Origin: Pseudonocardiales bacterium
GTDB lineage: Bacteria > Actinomycetota > Actinomycetes > Mycobacteriales > Jatrophihabitantaceae
Length of the DNA stretch: 15,375 nt
Reading direction: 5' to 3'
Assembly: GCA_030840415.1 (NCBI GenBank)
Contig: JAVEEO010000017.1
Coordinates: 1 to 15,375, forward strand
Shown here piece by piece: positions 14,846-15,375 of this stretch. Every line of letters starts with the position of its first letter. Within the stretch, counting starts at the first letter, position 1. Both the position numbers and the translations under genes were made by a program. The notes under the pieces are model-generated. The model searched no databases. It had not been told where the DNA came from and saw only the letters and a list, made by a program, of their open reading frames with translations.

Positions 14846-15304
14846 ATGACCCAACCCTCCAAAACCGCGGTCGCGACCGCCAGCAGCGCGGCACCGTCGA
14901 GCCCGACCCCGCTGCAGAACGACCAGGGCAAGATCAGTGTGGCGCAGAGCGTTGTCCAGAAGATCGCCGGCATGGCCTGCCGCGAGATCAGCGGAGTGCA
15001 TCGGATGGGTACCAGCACCGGCCGGGCCTTCGGAGCGATCCGCGAGCGGATCCCGGGCAGTTCCGGACCCAACGTTGCCCAGGGCGTCGGCGTCGAGGTC
15101 GGCGAGACCCAGACAGCCATCGACCTGGACATCGTCGTCGAGTACGGGGTGTCGATCGCCGACCTGGGCAAGAGCATCCAGCGCAACGTCAAGCAGTCGG
15201 TGGAGCGAATGACCGGCTTGGAGGTCGTCGAGGTCAACGTAAACGTCGATGACGTCTACCTGCCGAGCGACGACCAGCAGGACGCACCCGCCCGGGTCTC
15301 ATGA
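14846..15304 (+). CDS. Asp23/Gls24 family envelope stress response protein
   Basis: 152-residue protein. An N-terminal Ala/Ser/Pro-rich tail (1-25) precedes the Asp23 domain: QGKISVAQSVVQKIAGMACREI (27-48, with VHRMG following), then GVGVEVGETQTAIDLDIVVEYG (80-101) and LEVVEVNVNVDDVYLP (125-140). Asp23 homologues act at the cell envelope and are induced by stress in Gram-positive bacteria; in actinobacteria the genes often come as small clusters. I chose the ATG at 14846 over a GTG at 14801 because GGGAG (14832-14836) lies 9 nt upstream and the domain starts shortly after. The stop overlaps the next start (ATGA), so the following gene is translationally coupled. Confidence 0.92.
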   Translation: MTQPSKTAVATASSAAPSSPTPLQNDQGKISVAQSVVQKIAGMACREISGVHRMGTSTGRAFGAIRERIPGSSGPNVAQGVGVEVGETQTAIDLDIVVEYGVSIADLGKSIQRNVKQSVERMTGLEVVEVNVNVDDVYLPSDDQQDAPARVS

Positions 15305-15375
15305 CCGAGCCGGCTGAGACCGCCCTGGTCGACGGGATCGACGTCGACGCCGTAGCCGCGGCGGTACGCGGTTGC
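15301..15375 (+). CDS. Start of a gene coupled to Asp23 (3' part outside window)
   Basis: An ATG at 15301 overlaps the Asp23 stop by 4 bp (ATGA). Twenty-five codons are visible: MTEPAETALVDGIDVDAVAA then AVRGC. The pattern DVDAVAAAVRGC is typical of the small Asp23-associated proteins found directly after Asp23 genes in actinobacteria. That assignment rests on position and a short fragment. Confidence 0.65.
   Translation, partial: MTEPAETALVDGIDVDAVAAAVRGC

Noticed and set aside
1..15375. CRISPR arrays, tRNA/rRNA genes, insertion sequences, attachment sites
   Set aside because: No regularly spaced direct repeats, no tRNA-like cloverleaf, no transposase or integrase motif, and no flanking direct repeats were found by eye.

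Overview
The window is very GC-rich DNA with GTG starts, start/stop overlaps and actinobacterial gene families (ANTAR regulator, DUF1360, Asp23/Gls24 with a partner gene, a type III PKS cassette, and a LexA-type box of the TCGAAC-N4-GTTCGA form). It most likely comes from a chromosome of a high-GC actinomycete (Actinomycetota). I cannot name the genus from sequence alone. I see no tRNA, rRNA, CRISPR array, insertion sequence or phage gene.

Positions 1-4087 (minus strand) hold a surface-glycan or sugar-modification block. Reading in the direction of transcription, it has a UDP-glucuronate decarboxylase-like epimerase, a NodU/CmcH/TobZ-family O-carbamoyltransferase, and a GT2 glycosyltransferase fused to a GmhB/HisB-type HAD phosphatase. 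The last gene runs off the left edge. The carbamoyltransferase and the fusion overlap by 4 bp (GTGA). The HAD half carries the zinc loop typical of heptose-bisphosphate phosphatases, so the block probably belongs to a longer heptose/pentose glycoconjugate locus to the left. Candidate promoters lie before the epimerase and before the carbamoyltransferase. The second has a 14-bp perfect palindrome between its -35 and -10 positions.

Positions 4237-7710 (minus) encode one large membrane c-di-GMP enzyme: MASE1, three PAS domains, GGDEF with an I-site, and EAL. A 315-bp intergenic region with repeated CGGACA sites follows. Then come two small plus-strand genes: a DUF1360 membrane protein and a 64-residue acidic, disordered protein.

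Positions 8990-12477 hold a compact secondary-metabolite cassette. The minus-strand operon is type III PKS, then an isoprenylcysteine-methyltransferase-like membrane methyltransferase, then an FAD oxidoreductase, with overlapping starts and stops. This is the SrsA/SrsB/SrsC plan known for alkylresorcinol/alkylquinone phenolic lipids. A UbiA prenyltransferase is divergently transcribed from a 49-bp gap. Both divergent genes have a TANNNT -10 hexamer placed so that transcription would begin on the first base of the start codon, so both appear leaderless.

Positions 12491-15375 contain a small Trp-rich protein of unknown function whose predicted promoter carries a near-perfect LexA (SOS) box, a DUF2071 protein, a GAF-ANTAR regulator, an Asp23/Gls24 envelope-stress protein, and the first codons of the gene coupled to it. 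The themes are envelope glycan, second-messenger signalling, phenolic lipid or quinone synthesis, and stress response. Nothing suggests recent horizontal insertion.
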